From an uncultured Mucispirillum sp. (lineage in GTDB: Bacteria; Chrysiogenota; Deferribacteres; Deferribacterales; Mucispirillaceae): DNA of 9,117 bases. Positions 1 through 6,555 of the stretch are shown in pieces. The stretch spans positions 1-9,117 of the forward strand of contig CAJUJZ010000090.1 of assembly GCA_910586745.1 (NCBI GenBank), read 5' to 3'. Under the pieces are notes generated by a model that searched no databases, had not been told where the DNA came from, and worked only from the letters and a program-made list of their open reading frames with translations. The translations under genes were made by a program, and so were the position numbers. Every line of letters starts with the position of its first letter. The first letter of the stretch is position 1.

Positions 1-1120
1 GTGGAATTATCCACCTTTTGCCGCAGAAATACATGATAATAAATTATACGGCAGAGGTGCTATAGATAATAAAGGACCATTAATTTCTGCATATACAGCT
101 GTTAAAATTTTAAAAGAAGCTGGAATAAAATTTAATAAAAGATTTAGAATAATTGCAGGCTGTGATGAAGAAACATCTATGCGATGCTTAAAAAGATATA
201 ATGAAACTGAAGAAATGCCTGTATTTTCATTTTCACCGGACGCAAATTTCCCTGCTGTATATGCTGAAAAAGGTCAAATGCAGATAACAATGAAAAGAAA
301 TTTTACACTTCAAGGTTTTGAGCCAATTAAACTTTTAGGGCTTACATGCGGTGAAAGAATAAATGTTGTGCCAGATACTGCATATGCTTATTTTGCAGGA
401 GATTTAGCTAAAATAAAAAGACAGCTTGAAGAAATAGCTGGTGATGATTTAGAAATAGATTATTATCAAGATAGTTATTTACAGGTAAAAGCAGTTGGTA
501 AATCTGCACATGCTATGAACCCAAAAAAAGGTGTTAATGCAATGTATAAATTGCTGCATTACCTTGCCCACCCTTCTTTAGATTATGGTTCATGGGAACT
601 TATGCTGTGGATTAGGCAGGTTGCATTTCTTTTAAATGATGAAGTAAGTGATGGCAGAAGTTTTGATATAAACTGCTGTGATGATGTTTCTGGCAGCTTA
701 ACAATAAATCTTGGAATACTTAGATATAAAACTGAAGATTTAACATTAAAATTTGATATAAGATATCCTGTTACAATGAAAAGCTCTAAAATGGAAAATA
801 AAATCAATAATCTTGCTGAAAAAATAATGATGCTTACACAAATAAGTAAACATATCCCACCATTATATGTTGATAAAAATAACCCATATTTACAAGAACT
901 TTTAAAAGCATATCAGGAAGTTACTGGTGATAACAGTGAGCCTGTTGCAATAGGTGGTAGAACTTACTGCACTATGATGCCTAATTCTCTTTCTTTTGGT
1001 GCTAATTTTAAAGATGATGAAGAACTGGCTCACAAAAATAATGAATATATAAACTTAGATAAATTTAAGAAATTAATTAAAATATATACTAAAGCATTAT
1101 TAAACTTAAATAATATGTAA
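1..1120 (+). CDS. pepV: M20-family metallo-dipeptidase, PepV/Sapep type (5' end cut by window)
   Basis: Probable cytoplasmic dinuclear-metal dipeptidase that hydrolyses dipeptides in amino-acid scavenging. The reading frame is open from base 2, well before the first in-frame ATG at 179. That ATG lies inside the catalytic motif and is not the start. Visible M20 signatures (numbered from the codon at base 2) are GRGAIDNKG with metal-bridging Asp22, GCDEET with the catalytic Glu56 and ligand Glu57, SPDANFP with ligand Asp80, the lid motif GKSAHAMNPKKG, DIRYP, and a late AHKNNEY with the final His ligand. Their spacing agrees with the Lactobacillus PepV active-site numbering as I remember it, at a constant offset near 97. 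About 97 N-terminal residues, including the first HxD motif, therefore lie left of the window. No truncation or frameshift is seen in the part present. Exact substrate preference (dipeptides, Xaa-His or D-Ala dipeptides) cannot be read from sequence. Confidence 0.9.
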   Translation, partial: WNYPPFAAEIHDNKLYGRGAIDNKGPLISAYTAVKILKEAGIKFNKRFRIIAGCDEETSMRCLKRYNETEEMPVFSFSPDANFPAVYAEKGQMQITMKRNFTLQGFEPIKLLGLTCGERINVVPDTAYAYFAGDLAKIKRQLEEIAGDDLEIDYYQDSYLQVKAVGKSAHAMNPKKGVNAMYKLLHYLAHPSLDYGSWELMLWIRQVAFLLNDEVSDGRSFDINCCDDVSGSLTINLGILRYKTEDLTLKFDIRYPVTMKSSKMENKINNLAEKIMMLTQISKHIPPLYVDKNNPYLQELLKAYQEVTGDNSEPVAIGGRTYCTMMPNSLSFGANFKDDEELAHKNNEYINLDKFKKLIKIYTKALLNLNNM

Positions 1121-1126
1121 AAAATT

Positions 1127-1156
1127 AAAAGGCGAAAATGTATATTTTCGCCTTTT
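1127..1156. terminator. Bidirectional intrinsic terminator between convergent genes
   Basis: A perfect 13-bp inverted repeat (1127-1139 with 1144-1156, loop GTAT) has a GGCG/CGCC core flanked by A and T runs. It lies seven bases past the dipeptidase stop at 1120 and eight bases from the 3' end of the minus-strand gene at 1164. T-rich sequence follows the stem on either strand, so it can serve both converging transcripts. Confidence 0.85.
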
Positions 1157-1163
1157 ATTTTAT

Positions 1164-2066
1164 CTAATTTTTTGTTCTTTCTTCTGATTTTGCAAGCATC
1201 CAGTATGTAACACCTAATACTAAAATACCGCCAAGCATTAGTATCATAGTTTTTGTATTACTTGCATCATGTTTCAATGTCATAATCAATACTTCACGAA
1301 TAAATGCAATTAATACAACACCAACAAAGATACTAATCTTAAACTTATCACCTTTCAGCATCTGTATTTCTGAATTTATAAGTTCTATTAATACCCATAA
1401 AACAAGCAGTGAGCCTAATGCTGTAACGAATAACTTATCTGGTGCAACATCTTTTAAATCCCATAAGCTCCAAATAAAAAATCCTACACCTGCTATAGTC
1501 ATTATCATTAAAAATACAAGCAGCATAGAATGAGTCACAAGAGATGCTTTTTCTGCCCATACAAGTATTTTATTTTTCATTTTTGATGTATGGCTTGTAG
1601 ATTTATCTCTTGGAACATAAGTATTCATTGTAACATAAATTGCAGCATTTATTACTTTTGTATATGCTTTTAAGATACCTTTATAATCCCACTCACATTC
1701 GCATATTTCAATAAGCTTATTTTGAAACCATATACGAATAAAGCTGAAAAGTTCTGCAATACGCTCGCCAGAAAAAGCACCTTTTGGAACCTGCTGCAGA
1801 TTAAAGTCACTTACAAATTCACTAAAATAGCCATTCAGCCTGCCAGAAATAACTGCACTATACCAGCTGGAAAGTTTTTCTGTATTTAATTTATCTATTA
1901 TATTGCCATATTCTGACATAAATAATGTATCTTTTTGAAGATATGATAATACATCATTTATAAAAGCCGCCTCATACTGCTGCATCTGCTCTTTAATAGA
2001 TAAAATATACTCCATATCCGATTCTGCTAAATCAAATCTGCCTAAAATCTCTGTATAATATACCAT
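1164..2066 (-). CDS. Globin-sensor-like domain fused to a PsiE-family membrane domain
   Basis: A 300-residue protein of unknown function in two parts. Residues about 8-152 match the pattern of the globin-coupled sensor/protoglobin domain: FDLAESDMEYI at the start, then LSSWYSAVISGRLNGYF, QQVPKGAFSGERI, and KAYTKVINAAIYVTMNTYV at the end. Residues about 165-293 look like the PsiE (phosphate-starvation-inducible E) membrane family, with four hydrophobic helices near 180-201, 212-232, 243-263 and 273-291 and the conserved-looking AFIREVLIM. The globin part has no histidine before residue 159. The position where the proximal heme ligand is expected appears to be Asn89, so ordinary heme binding is unlikely; Cys122 and Cys124 are nearby. 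The start is ATG with GGAG (2075-2078) eight bases upstream. The gene appears monocistronic, between a terminator on each side. I infer a membrane sensor of an unknown signal. The family names come from pattern recognition alone. Confidence 0.75.
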   Translation of the reverse strand: MVYYTEILGRFDLAESDMEYILSIKEQMQQYEAAFINDVLSYLQKDTLFMSEYGNIIDKLNTEKLSSWYSAVISGRLNGYFSEFVSDFNLQQVPKGAFSGERIAELFSFIRIWFQNKLIEICECEWDYKGILKAYTKVINAAIYVTMNTYVPRDKSTSHTSKMKNKILVWAEKASLVTHSMLLVFLMIMTIAGVGFFIWSLWDLKDVAPDKLFVTALGSLLVLWVLIELINSEIQMLKGDKFKISIFVGVVLIAFIREVLIMTLKHDASNTKTMILMLGGILVLGVTYWMLAKSEERTKN

Positions 2067-2090
2067 TATTTTTACTCCAAATAAAACAAC

Positions 2091-2122
2091 TTATAAATTT
2101 AGTTTTATCTCAAAATTTATAA
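2091..2122. repeat. AT-only inverted repeat in the leader of the globin-PsiE gene
   Basis: A perfect 10-bp inverted repeat, TTATAAATTT at 2091-2100 and AAATTTATAA at 2113-2122, with a 12-base spacer. The arm centres are about 22 bp apart, two helical turns, and the repeat ends 25 bases upstream of the ATG. The right arm overlaps the only reasonable -10-like sequence for this gene on the minus strand (TATTAT at 2119-2124). It could be an operator or a weak leader hairpin. With only A and T in the arms, chance is a serious alternative. Confidence 0.4.
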
Positions 2123-2181
2123 TATAAATAATTTGATAAAAAACAGTATCATTTAAAAATAATACACTGCATTAAAATATA

Positions 2182-2203
2182 TCAGCCCGCATAAGCGGGC
2201 TGA
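2182..2203 (-). terminator. Intrinsic terminator of the dut-glgP-thioesterase operon
   Basis: A 9-bp GC-rich perfect stem (TCAGCCCGC with GCGGGCTGA, four-base loop) lies 20 bases beyond the thioesterase stop. On the minus strand it is followed by TATATTTTAATG, a moderately T-rich tail. It separates the operon from the downstream globin-PsiE gene, which therefore needs its own promoter. Confidence 0.8.
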
Positions 2204-2223
2204 ATTACAAAATATATTTATTT

Positions 2224-2727
2224 TTATAACTTACAGTATTTCAATGCCTTTGGATGATATGTAAGCTCATCTAAAAATGAAAGATGGGGTATAGTGTCTT
2301 CCATTTTCTCTTTAGATGTAGGGAAGAAAAGCCCTTTAGAAGTAGTTATTATTTTGCCATCCATATCAGTAATCTTACCCTTTGTAGAAAACATACCACC
2401 ACGCTCTGCCCCAACATATTCTGCAGTTAACAGCAATGGTTTACCAATGGGTGCATTTCTTTTATAGGTAACACTTAACTCTCTAGTAAAAAGAAATGTT
2501 TCTATATCAGAAAATATAAAGGCAGACCATCCCATAGCTTCATCAAGTATTGATGACAATACACCACCGTGAGTTATATGTGGAAAACTGTTAAAATGTG
2601 GTGCAAAATTTAAGTCTACTTTAACACTATTATCCTGCACATAAAACTGCACATGCAGACCATGAATATTATTATGTCCGCAAACAAAACAGCCATCAGA
2701 ATATGGCAGATATAATTTTTCACTCAT
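2224..2727 (-). CDS. PaaI-like hotdog-fold thioesterase
   Basis: A 167-residue protein of the 4HBT/PaaI hotdog superfamily, likely a cytoplasmic acyl-CoA thioesterase of unknown substrate. The key motif is HGGVLSSILDEAMGW at residues 53-67, the hotdog central-helix signature with His53-Gly-Gly and acidic Asp62-Glu63. It is followed by the strand pattern LSVTYKRNAPIGKPL, typical of these enzymes. The N-terminus has CFVCGHNNIHGL (Cys13, Cys16), a CxxCG..N..GL motif common in one branch of the family. Length is normal for a single hotdog domain with a short C-terminal extension. The gene is last in the dut-glgP operon. Its ATG follows the glgP stop by one base (TAATATG) with no clear Shine-Dalgarno of its own, so translation is probably coupled to glgP. 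Why a thioesterase would be coupled to glycogen phosphorylase is not evident. Confidence 0.82.
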   Translation of the reverse strand: MSEKLYLPYSDGCFVCGHNNIHGLHVQFYVQDNSVKVDLNFAPHFNSFPHITHGGVLSSILDEAMGWSAFIFSDIETFLFTRELSVTYKRNAPIGKPLLLTAEYVGAERGGMFSTKGKITDMDGKIITTSKGLFFPTSKEKMEDTIPHLSFLDELTYHPKALKYCKL

Positions 2728-2728
2728 A

Positions 2729-5266
2729 TTACGCCCATTTGGCTTTATTTAACTCAAATGGATTTTTTAAGAACCTGTGGAAAGGTGTTACTAAAAATCC
2801 AACTTTTAATTTACCAGAACGAGTTAATGTATATGAAATACTAAACATATCGCTGCTTTTTTCCTGATTTAAGCGGATAAATTCAGGGTCTTTTAAGCTG
2901 CCGCTTTCACCATCATACTCCACAACAGCAAATACGCCTAAATGCTCAGCAGCTGTTCCGTTAGTATTAACCTGAGCTGTAAATTTTACAGTTTCGCCAG
3001 GAACAAAACCTTTTGGAGCATCTACTTCAGAGCTGATAAATGATACACCATCCCATCTGTCTAATATTTGGTTATACCATTCAAGATATTTTTTAGCCTC
3101 TTCAAAGCTATTTGCTTTAAATTCTTTCTGCAGTTCATGAAGAGGTACATAATACTGGTCTGCATAATTCATTAACATTCTTGATGTATTAAAGTAACTT
3201 GGAACTGTTCTTAAGTTTTCTTTAACCATTTTCAGCCATTCTCTAGGCATACCAGATTTATCTTTTGCATAGAAAACTGGAATAATATCTTTTTCAAGAA
3301 TATTATAAATTTCCATACTTTCAACATAGTCTTGGTATCCATTGTCTGGATATTCTTCGCCTGCACCAATTGCCCAGCCATTTTTAGCATTAAAGCCTTC
3401 ATCCCACCAGCCATCTAGTATAGATAAATTTAAAGCACCATTGGCACTTGCTTTCATACCAGATGTTCCAGAAGCTTCCATAGGTCTGCGAGGGTTGTTG
3501 AGCCAAATATCTACACCACGAGTCATATAGCGTGCTACTTCTATATCATAGTCTTCAATAAATACAATATGTTTACGGAATTCTGGTTTTTTAGCTATAT
3601 GTATAATTTTTTTGATAATTTCTTTACCTTCATTATCTTTTGGATGAGCTTTACCTGCAATAATAAACTGAATAGGTCTCTCTGGATTGCTGAAAAGTCT
3701 TTTTAATCTTTCTTCATCCATAAATAAAAGATAACCGCGTTTATATGTTGCAAAGCGTCTTGCAAAACCTATTGTTAAAGCATCAGGATTTAATATATCC
3801 TCTGCCTCTAATAATTCACTTGCACTGCCGCCATTTTCATGAATAGTTTCTTTTGTAGTTCTACGAATAAATGAGACAAGGCGTTCCCTTTGGTTGCGTT
3901 TCATATCAAATAAAACATTATCAGGAATATTATTAACTTTTTCCCATATATCAAAATCATAAGGTTTAGATGACCAGTCTTCTGATACATAGCGGGAAAG
4001 AATATTTTTCATATCGCTTGACATAAATGTAGGTAAATGCACACCATTTGTTACATGACCTATTGGCACTTGTGATAAAATAGCCTGAGACCACATAGAA
4101 TGGAACATTTCACGGCTTACTTTACCATGAAGCTTAGCAACACCATTTCTATATGTAGAAAGATTAATACCACATACTGCCATATTAAATGGTTCATTAG
4201 CATTGCTTCTATCTTTTCTGCCAAAGCTCATAAGCATATTTAAGTTAATACCTACTGGCTCATAAATACCGCTTAAATACTGTTTAATTTGGTCCATACT
4301 GAAAACATCAAACCCAGCTGGAACAGGTGTGTGAGTAGTAAAAAGAGTGCTTTTACGAACAATTTCTGTTGCAAGGCGGAAATCTAAGCCCTGCTCTATA
4401 AGCTGTTTTAAACGCTCAATAGAAACAAATGCAGGGTGACCTTCATTTAAATGGTAAACTGTTGGCTGTAAGCCCATTGCAGCTAATGCTCTAACACCAG
4501 CAATACCAAGCACTATTTCCTGACGGATACGCATGTTGCTGTCGCCATCATAAAGTTTACCTGTAATAATTCTATCATCTGGATGATTTTCTGGAACATC
4601 AGTATCCAAAAGAATGATTTCCATTAAACCTACTTTTAATTTCCATACTCTGATTTTAACATCTCTTTCACCAATTTTCATTTCAAGAGTAATTTCTTTA
4701 CCATTTTTATCTTCTGCTCTAGTAAGAGGCATAAGATAAAATTCATTATATGGATAGCGTTCCTGCTGCCAGCCATCTGAACTCATATACTGGTGAAAGT
4801 AACCATTTCTATAAAGCAGACCAACTGCTACAAGAGGTATACCCATATCAGAAGTTGATTTACAATGGTCGCCAGATAAAATACCTAAGCCTCCAGAATA
4901 AAGCTGAACAGATTCATGTATACCATACTCTGCAGAAAAATAAGCAACAAGCATATCAGATGCATCTTTATGGGCTTTAGTAAACCAGCGAGGCAGTGAC
5001 ATATATTGTTGAAAATCTTCATATACATCATTTAAACTTGCCATAAAAACATCATCATCAATTAAGCGTTTACAGTCATCCATAGTAAGTGCTGAAATAA
5101 CAGCAAGTGGATTATGCTCAGATTCTTCCCAGAGTTTTTCATTAATATTTTTATAAAGAGCTGTTGCAGGAGAGTTCCATGCAAACCAAAGATTATAAGC
5201 CATTGCTTCCAACGGTTTCAGCTCTGCAGGGAGCTGCACTTTCACTTCATACTCACGAATATTCAT
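2729..5266 (-). CDS. glgP: Alpha-glucan (glycogen) phosphorylase, short GT35 form
   Basis: Releases glucose-1-phosphate from the non-reducing ends of glycogen or maltodextrin using phosphate and PLP; cytoplasmic. The 845 residues begin with a DUF3417-type region (about 1-110, AMAYNLWFAW at 21-30). The phosphorylase core follows, with AYFSAEYGIHE, SGGLGILSGDH at 124-134, YHLNEGHPAF and HVTNGVHLPTF. The PLP site is EASGTSGMKASANG, with the cofactor lysine at Lys605. The last 105 or so residues form a beta-rich tail (VPGETVKFTAQV to the terminal KAKWA), as in the longer members of the bacterial alpha-glucan phosphorylase branch. This is not the classical muscle/E. coli MalP layout, and I see no regulatory phosphorylation peptide. 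The start is ATG preceded by a strong GGAGG at 5271-5275. It lies 35 bases after the dut stop and one base before the thioesterase start. All catalytic motifs look intact. Confidence 0.95.
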   Translation of the reverse strand: MNIREYEVKVQLPAELKPLEAMAYNLWFAWNSPATALYKNINEKLWEESEHNPLAVISALTMDDCKRLIDDDVFMASLNDVYEDFQQYMSLPRWFTKAHKDASDMLVAYFSAEYGIHESVQLYSGGLGILSGDHCKSTSDMGIPLVAVGLLYRNGYFHQYMSSDGWQQERYPYNEFYLMPLTRAEDKNGKEITLEMKIGERDVKIRVWKLKVGLMEIILLDTDVPENHPDDRIITGKLYDGDSNMRIRQEIVLGIAGVRALAAMGLQPTVYHLNEGHPAFVSIERLKQLIEQGLDFRLATEIVRKSTLFTTHTPVPAGFDVFSMDQIKQYLSGIYEPVGINLNMLMSFGRKDRSNANEPFNMAVCGINLSTYRNGVAKLHGKVSREMFHSMWSQAILSQVPIGHVTNGVHLPTFMSSDMKNILSRYVSEDWSSKPYDFDIWEKVNNIPDNVLFDMKRNQRERLVSFIRRTTKETIHENGGSASELLEAEDILNPDALTIGFARRFATYKRGYLLFMDEERLKRLFSNPERPIQFIIAGKAHPKDNEGKEIIKKIIHIAKKPEFRKHIVFIEDYDIEVARYMTRGVDIWLNNPRRPMEASGTSGMKASANGALNLSILDGWWDEGFNAKNGWAIGAGEEYPDNGYQDYVESMEIYNILEKDIIPVFYAKDKSGMPREWLKMVKENLRTVPSYFNTSRMLMNYADQYYVPLHELQKEFKANSFEEAKKYLEWYNQILDRWDGVSFISSEVDAPKGFVPGETVKFTAQVNTNGTAAEHLGVFAVVEYDGESGSLKDPEFIRLNQEKSSDMFSISYTLTRSGKLKVGFLVTPFHRFLKNPFELNKAKWA

Positions 5267-5301
5267 TCTTCCTCCATATTTCGCAATTTATGTTATTTTA
5301 T

Positions 5302-5736
5302 TTATTTACCTGTATGACCAAAACCACCTGCACCTCTTATAGTTTCTGTTAAAGATGAAGTGATTTTAAATTCTGCTCTGCAGTATTTTGATATAACAAG
5401 CTGAGCTATTCTATCCTTTTTTTTATATGTAAAAGGCTCACTGCCATGGTTTATCATTATAACACCTATTTCGCCTCGATAGTCGCTGTCAATTGTACCT
5501 GGACTATTAAGCATAGTAATGCCGTGTTTTAAAGCAAGCCCGCTTCTTGGTCTTACCTGAGCCTCATACCCTATAGGAAGCTCTATAAAAACACCTGTTT
5601 TTATAAGCCTTCTTTCACCTGGATTTAATATACCATCTTCTTTAGATTTTAAATCAGCACCGCTTGCACCTGTTGTTTCATAAGATGGTATTAAATAATC
5701 TTCTTCTGCAATTATATTTATATTTACAATATCCAT
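5302..5736 (-). CDS. dut: dUTP diphosphatase (trimeric dUTPase)
   Basis: Hydrolyses dUTP to dUMP and pyrophosphate, keeping uracil out of DNA and supplying dUMP for thymidylate synthesis. All five trimeric dUTPase motifs are present in 144 residues: TGASGADLK (22-30), RPRSGLA (62-68), NSPGTIDSDYRGEIGVI (77-93, with catalytic-motif Asp83 and Tyr86), KKKDRIAQLVI (105-115), and the mobile C-terminal RGAGGFGHTG (134-143). The length is that of the normal single-domain enzyme. I chose the ATG at 5736. A TTG at 5742 in the same frame would add two residues and has no better ribosome site. No clear Shine-Dalgarno is visible upstream, and an out-of-frame ATG sits at 5746. It is first in an operon with glgP and the thioesterase, from the promoter at 5773-5801. 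Confidence 0.95.
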   Translation of the reverse strand: MDIVNINIIAEEDYLIPSYETTGASGADLKSKEDGILNPGERRLIKTGVFIELPIGYEAQVRPRSGLALKHGITMLNSPGTIDSDYRGEIGVIMINHGSEPFTYKKKDRIAQLVISKYCRAEFKITSSLTETIRGAGGFGHTGK

Positions 5737-5746
5737 TATCAACCAT
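5678..5746 (-). other. Possible 22-codon upstream ORF overlapping the dut start
   Basis: An ATG at 5746, ten bases upstream of the chosen dut ATG and out of frame with it, opens a 22-codon frame ending in TGA at 5678-5680, so it overlaps the first third of dut motif I. It has no recognisable protein features and no good ribosome binding site. It is listed because dut itself also lacks a clear one, so initiation here is ambiguous. Most likely it is not a gene. Confidence 0.15.
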
Positions 5747-5772
5747 TATTTATTTTAAATCAATTGAAGTGT

Positions 5773-5801
5773 ATTATCTAGCATAATTATAAAAAAATCA
5801 A
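5773..5801 (-). promoter_or_regulatory. Sigma70-type promoter of the dut-glgP operon
   Basis: On the minus strand, TTGATT (5796-5801) and GATAAT (5773-5778) are separated by exactly 17 bases. Transcription would start near 5766, giving a leader of about 30 bases before the dut ATG. No operator-like repeat is obvious. Confidence 0.65.
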
Positions 5802-5861
5802 GTAAATTAATACAAAAAAATATATTTTTTTAAAGCTTTTACTTTAATTAAATAAAATATA

Positions 5862-5889
5862 TTGTATTTAAAAAAATATAAGTTATAAT
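5862..5889 (+). promoter_or_regulatory. Sigma70-type promoter of the META-domain lipoprotein gene
   Basis: TTGTAT (5862-5867) and a consensus TATAAT (5884-5889) are separated by 16 bases, with a predicted start near 5896, about 20 bases before the ATG. It diverges from the dut promoter across roughly 60 bases of AT-only sequence, so a shared regulator is possible but not shown. Confidence 0.6.
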
Positions 5890-5915
5890 TAATTATTATA
5901 AGAACGAGGTAAAAA

Positions 5916-6293
5916 ATGAAAAAAATTATTTTATTGCTGCTTACACTGATTACTGCAGCTGCCTGCCAAAGCAGAATGGATGTTTCTAATGAATTAAAAA
6001 AAGCTAACAGCAAAATATATCATTTAACCGCTCCATATAAAAATACTGAAATAACAATCACTTTTTCTGGAAACAGTTTCAGCGGATTTGCCGGAGTAAA
6101 TAATTATTTTGGAAATATTGAAATAAAAAATAATCAAATACTTATTAAAGATATTGGCAGAACTCGTATGGCTGGACCTGAAAAAATAATGAAAATAGAA
6201 GAAAATTATATTAAAAGCCTGCAGGCATCTAACAAATTAAGTGTAAATAATAAAGAATTAAGAATAGGTGATTTAAAATTTATAGAGAAATAA
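5916..6293 (+). CDS. Small lipoprotein with META/HslJ-like domain
   Basis: A 125-residue predicted envelope lipoprotein. The N-terminus is a signal peptide (MKK, then a Leu/Ile core) ending in TAAAC, with the lipidated cysteine at Cys17. The lipobox is slightly atypical because Ala rather than Leu occupies position -3. Residues about 30-122 follow the META domain pattern seen in HslJ: FSGFAGVNNYFGNIEI (the F.G.N.Y.G motif), then a strand pair leading to GRTRMAGPEKIMKIEENYIKSL, then short beta strands to the end. HslJ-type proteins are linked to heat shock and novobiocin resistance in E. coli; that role should not be assumed here. The start is ATG with GAGG (5906-5909) six bases upstream. The gene stands alone, divergent from dut and convergent with pnp, and shares the hairpin at 6524-6547 as the nearest terminator, 230 bases downstream. 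Confidence 0.8.
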   Translation: MKKIILLLLTLITAAACQSRMDVSNELKKANSKIYHLTAPYKNTEITITFSGNSFSGFAGVNNYFGNIEIKNNQILIKDIGRTRMAGPEKIMKIEENYIKSLQASNKLSVNNKELRIGDLKFIEK

Positions 6294-6523
6294 ATCTGAA
6301 AATTAAAGCTGCATAAAAATATTAATTACCTATTATTTAAAACAATTTCATTTATACTTTTGAATGAATTAAAACAATCTTTTAAGATTTATAAATAATT
6401 GCTTAATATTAAAATATTTAAACAATCAAAATTAATATTATTTTACTGCTGCAAATTTTATAAAGTTAAAATGATTTATTTATGAAATTAAAAATATTAT
6501 TAAAGTCAATAATAAGCAAAAAT

Positions 6524-6547
6524 AATCCCTGTTTAAAAACAGGGATT
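6524..6547. terminator. Terminator of rpsO-pnp, possibly bidirectional
   Basis: A 10-bp perfect stem (AATCCCTGTT with AACAGGGATT, loop TAAA) lies eight bases past the pnp stop. On the minus strand it is followed by ATTTTTGCTTATT, a good T tract. On the plus strand TTAATTTATTT follows, so it may also stop transcripts from the lipoprotein gene. The AT-rich 6294-6523 interval before it holds no gene or GC-containing hairpin that I can see. Confidence 0.82.
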
Positions 6548-6555
6548 TAATTTAT

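Noticed and set aside
583..807. Minus-strand open frame inside the dipeptidase gene
   Set aside because: It lies wholly inside a gene with strong M20 motifs on the other strand, and its protein has no recognisable pattern.
179..1120. Dipeptidase gene starting at the ATG at 179
   Set aside because: The same frame is open to base 2 and encodes the metal-binding GRGAIDNKG and GCDEET motifs upstream of or at this ATG, so the true start is outside the window.
3232..3530. Open frames on both strands within glgP
   Set aside because: They overlap the PLP-site region of glgP, whose frame is unambiguous; no ribosome sites or motifs of their own.
4750..5352. Plus-strand open frames antisense to glgP and the end of dut
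   Set aside because: They are complements of conserved coding sequence, with low-complexity translations and no promoter or ribosome site.
5807..6013. Minus-strand 68-codon frame across the dut-lipoprotein intergenic region
   Set aside because: It begins inside the lipoprotein gene, covers both promoters and encodes an Ile/Tyr/Lys-rich string typical of translated AT-rich DNA.
6294..6523. AT-rich gap, examined for a small RNA, small gene or degraded gene
   Set aside because: Every frame is short. The only repeats are A/T-rich palindromes such as AATCTT-TT-AAGATT, and no promoter stands out against the AT background.
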